NCBI GenBank assembly: GCA_018656855.1
Contig: JABHYP010000725.1
Location: 1 to 9,104, forward strand
DNA length: 9,104 nt
DNA from: Candidatus Latescibacterota bacterium
GTDB taxonomy: Bacteria > Latescibacterota > Latescibacteria > Latescibacterales > Latescibacteraceae
Direction of reading: 5' to 3'
A program made the position numbers and the translations under genes. Every line of letters begins with the position of its first letter. Within the stretch, counting starts at the first letter, position 1. The notes beneath the pieces were generated by a model. The model searched no databases. It saw nothing but the letters and a program-made list of their open reading frames with translations, and was not told the DNA's origin. This document shows positions 1 through 6,731 of this stretch, piece by piece.

Positions 1-1
1 A

Positions 2-1147
2 AGCTCAGTAGCATCGATTCTGCACATTATCACAAGGCTTGACAGCGGTGGTTCGGCAGAGGCTGTTTTGGAACTTGCACGTATTCTTACTGAGGATGGC
101 GCACGGGTTGGTCTGATAACGGGCCGTACTGTTGACCCGCAGGAGGATCTGAATTCTTTTGCGCTTAAAACCGGAGTCCAGGTTTTTTCCGTTCCGCAAT
201 TAGTCAGAAATGTATCGCCGGTATCGGATATTATAGCATTTTTTCGAATCAGAAAGTTGATAAGACATTTTAAACCTGATATCGTTCATACGCATACTTC
301 CAAAGCGGGGATTATTGGAAGGTTCGCAGCGTGGTCTCTGAGGATTCGACATATCATTCACACACCGCACGGCCACATTTTTTATGGATATTATAATCCG
401 CTGGTTACCACGTTTTTTACCTTTATGGAACGTATTGCTGCGAAAGTAACCGCAAAAATTACTACACTCACTGAATCGGGGCGTTGTGACCATATCCGAC
501 TGAAAATAGGCCCGGAACACCTTTTTACTGTTATACCCACAGGTGTAAAAGTAAAGCGTTTCATGGAGGGAAACGGCTCCGGCGTACGGATTGAAACGGG
601 ATGGCAGGAGATGAAAATTGTAGGATGGGTCGGACGGCTTGTACCGATTAAAGATTGTATAACTTTTATCAGGGCTGCAGCTCTTATCCGAGACCGTTGT
701 GAGAATGTCCGCTTTCTCATTGTAGGCGATGGGGAAGAACGGGAGATGCTTGAGCAACGGGTAAAAGCTCTCGGTTTACAGGAACAATGTATTTTTACCG
801 GGAAACGAAACGACATACCATCGGTTATGGCAGCGCTGGATGTGTTTGTGCTCAGTTCTCTGAACGAAGGTTTTGGCAGGGTTCTCATTGAGGCTATGGC
901 TGCGGGAGCGGTGGTAGTATCAACGGAAGTAGGAGGAACGAAAGATGTTATCGAAGATGGTAAATCCGGTATTCTCGTTCCGCCTTCGTCTCCCGATCGT
1001 ATTACGGATGCTGTTTGCAGGGTGCTTGATGACCATGAACTGTATGGGCGTCTTAAAAAGGGTGGTCGAGAACGGGCACAATTTTTTGATGTTAGTTCAA
1101 TGGCTGGTAAATTTGAGGAATTATATGAAGATATTTGCTGCATGTAG
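2..1147 (+). CDS. GT4-family glycosyltransferase (5'-partial)
   Basis: Retaining GT-B glycosyltransferase of the GT4 group (RfaB/WcaL-like), which moves a sugar from a nucleotide donor to a glycan or lipid acceptor at the cytoplasmic membrane. The frame is open from base 2 and already reads HIITRLDSGGSAEAVLELA upstream of the first TTG at 68. That is the usual GT4 N-terminus, donor loop GGSAE included, so the gene begins before the window and the TTG is not its start. Further support is the HTHTSKAGIIGR stretch, the HTPHGH stretch, the IVGWVGRLVPIKD start of the C-terminal Rossmann domain, FLIVGDGEE, and the E-x7-E signature (NEGFGRVLIE, glutamates at 866-868 and 890-892). The visible 381 residues are close to full family length, so little is missing. 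Its last 23 bases overlap the PHP gene. The sugar specificity cannot be read. Confidence 0.93.
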   Translation, partial: SSVASILHIITRLDSGGSAEAVLELARILTEDGARVGLITGRTVDPQEDLNSFALKTGVQVFSVPQLVRNVSPVSDIIAFFRIRKLIRHFKPDIVHTHTSKAGIIGRFAAWSLRIRHIIHTPHGHIFYGYYNPLVTTFFTFMERIAAKVTAKITTLTESGRCDHIRLKIGPEHLFTVIPTGVKVKRFMEGNGSGVRIETGWQEMKIVGWVGRLVPIKDCITFIRAAALIRDRCENVRFLIVGDGEEREMLEQRVKALGLQEQCIFTGKRNDIPSVMAALDVFVLSSLNEGFGRVLIEAMAAGAVVVSTEVGGTKDVIEDGKSGILVPPSSPDRITDAVCRVLDDHELYGRLKKGGRERAQFFDVSSMAGKFEELYEDICCM

Positions 1148-2642
1148 TATGGCCATCCTGGTGTTTTTTTCCGGTTATATGCCCTCACAGGCTGACACGG
1201 AATATCAGCAGGTCATTGGAATTATTCACATGGATTCTGAGGTTTCCGGCGGCGACAACACACTTGAGATGCTTGCTGCTGTTGCACGGAATGCAGACGC
1301 CGGTCTGGCAATAATTACAGACCATGACACCCAGAAAGCAACGTATGGTATGTGGCCGCTGAGAAATATATTGAGGGTCTCGCATTCACGGGCTTCAATA
1401 AGGCAATATGGTATCTCTAAATATCTCGATGAAATTGCCGAAATAGATCGGGATATGGAAGATTTTGTTTATATTCCGGGAATCGAGGCAGTCCCTTATT
1501 ATTGCTGGACACGTAATCCGCTAGACAATGTGCTATCCCTTCAAAATATCCATCGTCATGTTCTTATAATGGGGCTGGAAGAACCCGAACAGATAAAAAA
1601 ATTACCCTCAATAGAAGCGGGTTATCCCTCCAGGGTAACACGTGAAAGTTTGCTGGGAGCACTGTGGGTAATTCCTCTTCTTATTGCTTTTTTTCTTTAT
1701 AAACCGCAAAAACAAAGTTATTCACATTACGACAGCTGGTTTACGTCGTTGATTTCACGCCCGTCAAATCTTATTGCACTGCCGATGATGATTGTTTCAG
1801 TCGTATTTCTTTTTAACAATTTCCCCTTTAAGAAGCCTGTGGTTGACCAGTACCGATCCGATGCAGGTGCTAAACCATTCCAGGAAGTAATTGATTATGT
1901 AAATCGAGAAGGAGGGCTTTTATTCTGGGCTCACCCGGAATCCTCGTACCAGCAGCATCTCGGTTCCGAACAGGGAAATCCACTGGTAAGTTTACTGCTG
2001 AAGATGATATTTAAGGACGGATTTGAGATCAGGACAGACCCATACTATAAACTTCTCAACGAGACTCATGATTATACCGGATTTGCAATTTTCTGGGAAG
2101 GCTATACATATGTGGGTAATCCGGGAGGATTGTGGGACAGCCTCCTCCTGCAGTTCTGCAGGGGCACAAGGGAACGTCCGGTGTGGGCAATTGCCGAACT
2201 TGACATGGAAGAGGGAACAGATCCTGAAGCTGCAAGCGAGGTTCAAACCGTTTTTCTCGTAACGGAAAAGACGAAGGAAGCCTATCTTGACGCTCTGAGA
2301 AAAGGGCGCATTTACTGTTTTACGAATAACCTTACACGCGATGTGACTATTCGTGACTATTCGGTGTATGCAGATGGGAAACGGGCAGTTTCTGGAGAGC
2401 TGATTGGATATGCTAAGGATGCGAACCTTACACTTGACCTCGAATTCACCGGAAAAGATCTGAACCTGGAGGTATTTGTTGTCAGTGACGGCGGAATCCT
2501 TTCAAGAAAGCGCATCAGCGCTTCTGGAACTATGATATTCCCACTGCCTGAACCTGAGGATGAGATGGGCTATGTACGTGTTGCCATATACCAGAATGAC
2601 TCTATGAGAATCGCAACAAATCCAATTTTTTTTCTTAAGTAA
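1125..2642 (+). CDS. Exported, membrane-anchored PHP-domain protein
   Basis: Putative metal-dependent phosphoesterase of the PHP superfamily, 505 residues. The ATG at 1125 is chosen because GAGGAA (1115-1120) lies 4 bases before it and the protein then opens with a signal-peptide-like segment (residues 1-23, hydrophobic AILVFFSGY, SQA before D24). The in-frame extension back to 945 only reads through the glycosyltransferase gene. Likely metal ligands are H35 and D37 (HMD, where the family usually has HxH), D66-H67 (TDHD), E121 (PGIEA), H145 (RHVLIMG), H270 (WAHPE) and D360 (AELDME, replacing the usual DxH). Two hydrophobic helices, about 176-192 and 216-235, interrupt the domain between H145 and H270. 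An even number of helices keeps both halves on the same, presumably outer, face. The C-terminal ~110 residues look like a beta-rich domain ending ATNPIFFLK. Substrate unknown; a glycan-linked phosphodiester is only a guess from the neighbours. Confidence 0.85.
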   Translation: MKIFAACSMAILVFFSGYMPSQADTEYQQVIGIIHMDSEVSGGDNTLEMLAAVARNADAGLAIITDHDTQKATYGMWPLRNILRVSHSRASIRQYGISKYLDEIAEIDRDMEDFVYIPGIEAVPYYCWTRNPLDNVLSLQNIHRHVLIMGLEEPEQIKKLPSIEAGYPSRVTRESLLGALWVIPLLIAFFLYKPQKQSYSHYDSWFTSLISRPSNLIALPMMIVSVVFLFNNFPFKKPVVDQYRSDAGAKPFQEVIDYVNREGGLLFWAHPESSYQQHLGSEQGNPLVSLLLKMIFKDGFEIRTDPYYKLLNETHDYTGFAIFWEGYTYVGNPGGLWDSLLLQFCRGTRERPVWAIAELDMEEGTDPEAASEVQTVFLVTEKTKEAYLDALRKGRIYCFTNNLTRDVTIRDYSVYADGKRAVSGELIGYAKDANLTLDLEFTGKDLNLEVFVVSDGGILSRKRISASGTMIFPLPEPEDEMGYVRVAIYQNDSMRIATNPIFFLK

Positions 2643-2648
2643 TTAGGT

Positions 2649-2674
2649 AAATATTGAAGGAAAAAATATTTTTT
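2649..2674 (+). terminator. Possible weak terminator after the PHP gene
   Basis: AAATATT (2649-2655) can pair with AATATTT (2665-2671) around a 9-base loop, followed by three more T residues. The stem is AT-only and therefore weak, so this may just be AT-rich spacer. Confidence 0.2.
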
Positions 2675-2743
2675 CAGATATGTGGGTAAACGCAGCAGAA
2701 AGTATTGATAAGATGTTTTTTTGTATTTCTATAGGTTTAATCC

Positions 2744-3439
2744 ATGATAGTTTCGATCCATCAGCCTAATTTCCTCCCGTGGCTGGGATTTTTTGATAAG
2801 ATGGACTGTTCCGATGTCTTTGTGCTCCTCGATTGCGTGCAGTTCGAAAAGAACGGCTGGCAGAATCGTAACAGGATTAAAACCGCCCGGGGCTGGAATT
2901 GGCTGACTGTTCCGGTACAGCATAAATTCGGTACGACTATAGCGGAAACCAGAGTTGCTGATACAGTAAAATGGCAGAAAAAACACTTGAATTCACTCGT
3001 TACAAATTATTCTAAAGCGCCATATTTTAACAACTACATAGACTATTACCATGATATGTATTCGAAAAGATGGATATTTCTTGCCGAGTTGTGCAACTCA
3101 TTTATCCACGACTTTGCTGAAAAGATCGGTATTGAAACGAGGATGCTCACAGTCTCCTCTCCGGAAGAATGGCCGGACGACCCGAATCAGCGCCTTGTCA
3201 GCATTGTAAAGAAATTTGGGGGAGATGTCTATCTTGCTGGCGCAGGAGGTAGAAATTATATCAAGGAAAAACATTTTAAGGAGGCAGGAATTAAGGTGGT
3301 ATTTCAGGATTACAGCCCGATAGAATATCCTCAGTTGTACAGCGAGTTTATTCCCGGCTTGGCGATTGTCGATGCTTTATTCAATGTTGGTGAGGATACG
3401 CTGAAAATCATACGTAAAGGCAGGAGGACGGAATTGTGA
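2744..3439 (+). CDS. WbqC-family protein
   Basis: Member of the WbqC-like family (Pfam WbqC), found in O-antigen and other surface-polysaccharide loci; its biochemical role is not settled as far as I know. The 231 residues match the family from end to end: N-terminal SIHQPNFLPWLGFFDKM (residues 4-20), the VQFEKNGWQNRNRIK block with following WLTVPV, the VYLAGAGGRNYI block in the second half, and the C-terminal YPQLYSEFIPGLAIVDALFN block. No signal peptide or membrane segment is evident, so it is probably cytoplasmic. The ATG is preceded only by a weak AGG (2733-2735); the start is supported by family alignment rather than by the ribosome site. A 101-base gap separates it from the PHP gene, while its stop overlaps the following deacetylase start (GTGA). 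That pairing suggests the two proteins act in the same pathway, perhaps on an amino or acylamino sugar. Confidence 0.92.
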   Translation: MIVSIHQPNFLPWLGFFDKMDCSDVFVLLDCVQFEKNGWQNRNRIKTARGWNWLTVPVQHKFGTTIAETRVADTVKWQKKHLNSLVTNYSKAPYFNNYIDYYHDMYSKRWIFLAELCNSFIHDFAEKIGIETRMLTVSSPEEWPDDPNQRLVSIVKKFGGDVYLAGAGGRNYIKEKHFKEAGIKVVFQDYSPIEYPQLYSEFIPGLAIVDALFNVGEDTLKIIRKGRRTEL

Positions 3440-4074
3440 AAATACTTGCACTGGGAGCACATCCCGATGATATCGAATTCGGTTGCGGAGGCTCGCTTCT
3501 GCGGTTTATTCGTGAAGGGCACGACGTGTATATCTTTGTTGCAACCCGCGGCGAACTCGGCGGAGATTCTGAAACGAGAAAGAGTGAACAGGAAGAAGCT
3601 GCCTCTTATGCGGGCATAAAAAAAGTTTTCTGGGGAGGATACGAGGACAGCCGGCTTCCGCTGTCGAAAGAACTGATTTCGAATATAGAATCTGTTCTGG
3701 AGGAAATCAATCCCGAATATATATTTATCCATTACAACGAAGATACGCACCAGGACCATCGAGTGTTGGCTGAAGCCACTCTTTCAGCAACTCGGTATGT
3801 TCCGAACTTCCTTTTTTACGAAGGCCCCACTACGGTCAATTTTTCCCCGAATGTGTATATCGATATCGACCGGGAAATCGATGATAAGGTTATTCTTTTA
3901 AAAAAACACAGCTCACAGGTAAGCAAGGTGATTGCCGGTATGCCTGAACTGTCAATAGTTGATTTTGCACTATCTACCGCCCAGTTCAGAGGTATACAGG
4001 GACGCAGGAGAACGGCGGAGGCTTTCAGGTCGCTGAGGCTTTTTATTGATATTCCCGACGCTGTTAGTCTATAG
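3436..4074 (+). CDS. PIG-L/LmbE-type zinc deacetylase
   Basis: N-deacetylase of the PIG-L/LmbE superfamily, which removes acetyl groups from N-acetylglucosamine-type sugars or similar small molecules using one zinc ion. The 212 residues begin MKILALGAHPDDIEFGCGGS, with the hallmark AHPDD at 8-12 (D11 the likely general base, H9 and D12 zinc ligands). The second hallmark HxDH reads HQDH at 105-108 (H108 third ligand). The start is GTG at 3436, supported by AGGAGG at 3422-3427, 8 bases upstream, and by 4-base overlap with the WbqC stop, which implies translational coupling. No export signal is visible, so it should act in the cytoplasm on a precursor such as a nucleotide sugar or lipid-linked glycan. 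It is the last gene of the + strand cluster before the convergent mntP. The substrate cannot be assigned from sequence. Confidence 0.93.
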   Translation: MKILALGAHPDDIEFGCGGSLLRFIREGHDVYIFVATRGELGGDSETRKSEQEEAASYAGIKKVFWGGYEDSRLPLSKELISNIESVLEEINPEYIFIHYNEDTHQDHRVLAEATLSATRYVPNFLFYEGPTTVNFSPNVYIDIDREIDDKVILLKKHSSQVSKVIAGMPELSIVDFALSTAQFRGIQGRRRTAEAFRSLRLFIDIPDAVSL

Positions 4075-4077
4075 ATA

Positions 4078-4099
4078 ATTGTTATTACGTAATAACAAT
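4078..4099. repeat. Perfect 22-bp palindrome between convergent genes
   Basis: The half ATTGTTATTAC is followed directly by its exact reverse complement GTAATAACAAT, centred between 4088 and 4089. It begins 3 bases after the deacetylase stop. It could act as a two-way terminator (9-bp stem, ACGT loop) or as a protein-binding site. No U-run follows on either strand, so a classical intrinsic terminator is not supported. Confidence 0.6.
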
Positions 4100-4100
4100 A

Positions 4101-4130
4101 TTTATCAGTGTTTATCTGTGTTCATCCGTG
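4101..4130. repeat. Three 10-bp tandem units
   Basis: TTTATCAGTG, TTTATCTGTG and TTCATCCGTG lie head to tail, differing by one to three bases. The run sits immediately after the palindrome, in the spacer between convergent genes, and is absent from the coding sequences here. From memory, words of this ATCTGTGTTCATCCGTGG type occur in spacers of several uncultured bacterial genomes; I could not check this. Confidence 0.65.
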
Positions 4131-4164
4131 GTAAAATTAGTATTTATATGCGCGCACCTTATTA

Positions 4165-4734
4165 TCATGCGGCGAAAAGCGTATGATCAAGAACGATTTT
4201 TATTCCGATTCCGATAAGAATAATTCCGCCCGTAGTTTCCATTTTTTTGCTGAAAATCATGCTGATTCTGTTTCCGAGTTTTAAGCCGAGCATGGTGAAC
4301 GTAGCGGCGACAAGCCCGATAATAATACTCGGATACCATATACCTTCATTCAGTACTCCAAGGCTGAGGCCGACAGCAAAAGCGTCTATACTCGTGGCAA
4401 GCGATAATCCCAGAAGTGTTAATCCCCGTGTTGGATCGCTTTCAAATTTTTGAGAGCTGTTGCTGCTAAACGAGTCGATGATCATTTTGCCGCCGATGAT
4501 GCTCAGAAGGGCCATCGCTGTCCAGTGGTCGAATGTGCTGATTATGTCTTCAACAGTGTACCCTGCTACCCAGCCCAGAATCGGCATCATGAATTGGAAA
4601 AAACCGAAATGAAACGAGAGACGGAAAATGTGACCGCCGGTTACATTTTTCAGCTTAATGCCAACTGCAGTGGAAACGGCAAAAGCGTCCATTGCAAGTC
4701 CAACAGCTATAATGAGTATAGTTAGCGTTCCCAT
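4165..4734 (-). CDS. mntP: Manganese efflux pump MntP
   Basis: Small inner-membrane exporter of Mn2+ (MntP family), protecting against manganese excess. The 189 residues match the usual length and form about six hydrophobic helices as two related halves. The key acidic repeats are present: GLAMDAFAVS (D16) in helix 1 and SIDAFAVGLSLG (D117) in the second half, plus basic and glycine-rich GGKMIIDSF near 81-89. I start it at ATG 4734 because the family begins exactly there; the in-frame upstream TTG at 4842 would add 36 residues unlike the family, and that stretch is explained by the methyltransferase remnant in another frame. The ribosome site is weak (GGA about 9 bases upstream). The start overlaps the last 13 bases of that remnant. 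It may be read from the upstream operon and from a local promoter at about 4774-4802. I saw no yybP-ykoY manganese riboswitch. Confidence 0.93.
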   Translation of the reverse strand: MGTLTILIIAVGLAMDAFAVSTAVGIKLKNVTGGHIFRLSFHFGFFQFMMPILGWVAGYTVEDIISTFDHWTAMALLSIIGGKMIIDSFSSNSSQKFESDPTRGLTLLGLSLATSIDAFAVGLSLGVLNEGIWYPSIIIGLVAATFTMLGLKLGNRISMIFSKKMETTGGIILIGIGIKIVLDHTLFAA

Positions 4735-4769
4735 GATGCTTGTTCCGTTCGTATTGTTTTTTTCCGTAA

Positions 4770-4791
4770 GAGAACAATAAGATTTGTTCTC
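4770..4791. promoter_or_regulatory. Operator-like 8+8 bp inverted repeat upstream of mntP
   Basis: GAGAACAA (4770-4777) and its exact complement TTGTTCTC (4784-4791) flank a 6-base spacer. The dyad covers the -10 region of the candidate mntP promoter, which is where a repressor would bind. It also lies inside the coding remnant of the methyltransferase C-terminus, so chance symmetry is possible. No known regulator box is recognised. Confidence 0.35.
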
Positions 4792-4802
4792 AATCCCTTC
4801 AA
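4774..4802 (-). promoter_or_regulatory. Candidate local promoter for mntP
   Basis: On the - strand TTGAAG (4802-4797), a 17-base spacer, and TATTGT (4779-4774) give 4/6 matches to each sigma-70 box. Transcription would begin about 33 bases before the mntP ATG. The site lies in decayed coding sequence, which may allow it to work as a promoter. Evidence is motif-only. Confidence 0.3.
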
Positions 4803-5122
4803 TCCCGGAAATCTGCTGATCAAGTGATATGCCACGAGACAAATGAAAACAGCCCGGTTGGTCCAGTTGAGGTCCTGGACAGTATTAATATCTTTGACAT
4901 CAAAGTTATCTATATTTCGAAATGCGCTCGGAATATAGAGTTTACAGGGGAATTCCTCAATTACTATATTTCTCCCGCAACCGGCATCAAGCCAGCGGGT
5001 TTCTTGGCCGGTAAGGCGTTTTAGTATGCCGTCGTAAATTTCCCACCGCTGCTTGAACGACGGGTCAAGTTTTAGGATGAGGGCTTAGGCGCGTTTCCTT
5101 TTTTTCTCCTGCAAGCGCGGCA

Positions 5123-5833
5123 TCAGGAATCCTTGCGTCCCACTGCAATAATCGAAAGACCGAATGGTACGGGAACAGTACGTTCGACAGCCATGAAAAA
5201 GGGTGTCAACATATTGAACAGACCGAGCGGACCTTCGGGCAGAATTTTCTTTCTGAGGATACGTGAATACATTAGCCAGCCGACCGCTCCGAACATATTA
5301 ATTCTGATAAAACGAACAGCTTTTAAACCGCTTTCAGTGAATTTACTGCGAATATCGCTTATAGTATAACGCCGGAAGTGATCCAGGTTACGGTCAAGAG
5401 AGCCGTAAAGAAGCTTATGTGCCGGAAGCTGAAGAATTATGTGACCGCCGGGCGAAAGAATGGAAGCCATTTCGCTGAGTGCATGAGTGTCGTTCTGTAT
5501 GTGCTCGAGTACATTGAGTGCTATGATGGTATCTATTCCTCTTCCGTGAAGGTGCGAGCCTGACTCCTCAAGATTGTATAATTCGTATGATACATTTGGA
5601 TGGCCGCCGAATTTCCCCTTTAGTTTTTCAAGGTATTCTTCGTGGACATCGGTAAGAATGAGCTTTTCCCTGTCAAGGAAGTGTTGTGAGATATTTCCGA
5701 TCCCCGATCCTGTTTCGAGAACAGTGCTGCCGACCCAGGGCTTGACACATTCAATGATCCAGTTGTTATAGCGGTCTAGGGCGCTCATTCTCCGCAGCGT
5801 TTCAGTGCCGATGTTATGATGTTCCCAGGACAT
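5123..5833 (-). CDS. Class I SAM-dependent methyltransferase
   Basis: Rossmann-fold methyltransferase that would transfer a methyl group from S-adenosylmethionine to an unknown acceptor, plausibly a sugar or lipid-linked glycan. In the 236-residue form, motif I is VLETGSGIGN (38-47), the acidic ribose-binding residue is D62 in LILTDVHEE, motif IV is IIALNVLEHI, and post-motif LSPGGHIILQLPAH follows. The C-terminal HFRRYTISDIRSKF stretch and the weakly hydrophobic segments after it are typical of methyltransferases encoded beside DPM1-like GT2 genes. I start at ATG 5833, one base after the GT2 stop (TGATATG). A TTG at 5842 overlapping the GT2 stop is an alternative, with AGG four bases upstream, adding three residues. 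Tight linkage to the GT2 gene upstream and the methyltransferase remnant downstream shows an operon. Confidence 0.88.
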   Translation of the reverse strand: MSWEHHNIGTETLRRMSALDRYNNWIIECVKPWVGSTVLETGSGIGNISQHFLDREKLILTDVHEEYLEKLKGKFGGHPNVSYELYNLEESGSHLHGRGIDTIIALNVLEHIQNDTHALSEMASILSPGGHIILQLPAHKLLYGSLDRNLDHFRRYTISDIRSKFTESGLKAVRFIRINMFGAVGWLMYSRILRKKILPEGPLGLFNMLTPFFMAVERTVPVPFGLSIIAVGRKDS

Positions 5834-5834
5834 A

Positions 5835-6518
5835 TCAGTCAAAGAACCTGAATTTTATAATTGTATAAAATGCGGTTATTCCGTCTTTCCAGTCGATTTT
5901 TTTCCCTTCGCTGTATCTTCGGCCGTCATAAGAGATAGGAATTTCGTAAAGTCTCACTCCGAGCCTGGAAATCTTTGCCGTAATTTCCGGTTCAACACCG
6001 AAACGGTTGGATTTAATGGAAATCTTTTGAATAACCTCGCGGCGGAAAACCTTGTAGCAGGTTTCCATATCGGTCAAATTCATGTTGGTCATCATATTGG
6101 AAAACAGAGTGAGCATCCGATTCCCGACAGTATGCCAGAAATACAATACGCGCCGGGGGCCGCCCATGAACCTGGAACCGTAAACAACATCCGCTTTGTT
6201 CTCACGAATCGGCTCAATAAGGTTTTCGTATTCTGATGGATCATATTCAAGGTCTGCATCCTGGACAATGACAATATCTCCTGTTACGTTCTTGAAACCT
6301 GTTCTTAGGGCGGCGCCTTTTCCCATGTTTTTGGTGTGATAGAAAATTTTGAGATCGGTTTCCTGTTCCATGTCTCTGAGCAGTTCACATGTGCCGTCAT
6401 CTGAAAAGTCATCAACGATAATGATTTCTTTATCGAAAGGAGTAATGCGCACACGCCTGATAATTTCTTTTATGGTGTTTTTCTCGTTGTAGGCCGGAAT
6501 TACGATGCTGAGCTTCAC
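5835..6518 (-). CDS. GT2 glycosyltransferase, DPM1-like polyprenyl-phosphate sugar synthase
   Basis: Soluble GT-A enzyme resembling dolichol-phosphate mannose synthase, expected to transfer a sugar from a nucleotide donor to polyprenyl phosphate at the cytoplasmic face. In 227 residues I see the N-terminal SIVIPAYNE (4-12), the donor-binding VDDFSDDGT (35-43), NMGKGAALRTGF (64-75), the metal-binding QDADLEYDP (86-94, DxD-type), GSRF (114-117), and the later TDMETCYKVFRRE acceptor-loop block. There is no C-terminal membrane domain, so it is the short DPM1 form. The start is GTG 6518, with GGAG five bases upstream. A promoter with a consensus -10 box lies at 6557-6585. It is the first gene of the - strand operon. 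The GT-C membrane protein transcribed in the other direction could use its lipid-linked product. The sugar is unknown. Confidence 0.93.
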   Translation of the reverse strand: MKLSIVIPAYNEKNTIKEIIRRVRITPFDKEIIIVDDFSDDGTCELLRDMEQETDLKIFYHTKNMGKGAALRTGFKNVTGDIVIVQDADLEYDPSEYENLIEPIRENKADVVYGSRFMGGPRRVLYFWHTVGNRMLTLFSNMMTNMNLTDMETCYKVFRREVIQKISIKSNRFGVEPEITAKISRLGVRLYEIPISYDGRRYSEGKKIDWKDGITAFYTIIKFRFFD

Positions 6519-6556
6519 TGTTTCTCCGTTCTTTAGCTTTACTTTATTTTCTTAAT

Positions 6557-6585
6557 ATTATACACAGACTTGGGGAGTGCTACAA
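6557..6585 (-). promoter_or_regulatory. Sigma-70-type promoter for the GT2 operon
   Basis: On the - strand TTGTAG (6585-6580), exactly 17 bases, then a perfect TATAAT (6562-6557). Transcription would begin near 6550, about 30 bases before the GTG start of the GT2 gene. The -35 box matches only 3/6, so the call rests on the -10 box, spacing and location. Confidence 0.55.
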
Positions 6586-6605
6586 GCCATTTTTGCTATG
6601 AAAAT

Positions 6606-6626
6606 AAATTTCAAATTTCAAATTCC
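6606..6626. repeat. Three 7-bp AT-rich tandem units
   Basis: AAATTTC, AAATTTC, AAATTCC lie head to tail, with the third unit one base different. About 12 bases downstream AGTCCGT and AGTCAGT (6639-6652) form another imperfect tandem pair. Confidence 0.6.
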
Positions 6627-6731
6627 AGATTTTGGGTTAGTCCGTAGTCAGTTGCCAATTGTCTGTGGTTACATTTCATAATTGAGCATTTATTATTTGC
6701 GCCTTTTTACGGCACTCCTTATCTTTTAGGC

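Larger units (their letters stand above)
4722..5123 (-). pseudogene. Decayed SAM-dependent methyltransferase
   Basis: Remnant of a class I SAM methyltransferase, missed by simple ORF scanning because it has no start after its internal stop. It starts at ATG 5123, overlapping the preceding methyltransferase stop as TGATG, with AAGGA 6 bases upstream, so it was once a coupled operon gene. It reads MPRLQEKKRKRA, then TAA at codon 13 (5087-5085), then stays open in the same frame to the TAA at 4724-4722. After the stop come LDPSFKQRWEIYDGILKRL and the SAM-binding motif I, WLDAGCGRN (codons 44-52). From about codon 60 it passes straight into what looks like the C-terminal region of the same family (VQDLNWTNRAVF, codons 82-93, then LLRKK). 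Motifs II-IV of the fold are missing, so roughly 100 or more residues appear deleted in frame. The family assignment and the deletion size are inferences from pattern memory. Not expected to be active. Confidence 0.75.

Noticed and set aside
945..1124. 60-residue N-terminal extension of the PHP protein
   Set aside because: It reads through the glycosyltransferase gene in another frame. The ATG at 1125 has a ribosome site and starts a signal-peptide-like sequence.
391..1188. Long - strand open frame (265 residues)
   Set aside because: It lies opposite the GT4 gene, has low-complexity Ser/Arg/Pro-rich sequence and no recognisable domain; a shadow of codon use.
3331..3759. - strand open frame of 142 residues opposite the WbqC and deacetylase genes
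   Set aside because: It spans two well-supported genes on the other strand and shows no family motif.
4101..4130. CRISPR-like repeats
   Set aside because: Units are 10 bp with no spacers between them; no cas gene is present.
4735..4842. 36-residue TTG-started extension of MntP
   Set aside because: MntP proteins begin at the MGTLT position, and the extension is an out-of-frame reading of the methyltransferase remnant.
5095..5112. A7GG slippery run suggesting programmed frameshifting past the early stop
   Set aside because: The downstream methyltransferase codons are in the same frame as the ATG, so a frameshift would move away from them.
4735..5122. yybP-ykoY manganese riboswitch before mntP
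   Set aside because: The conserved riboswitch core was not found on the - strand, and the region is explained by decayed coding sequence.
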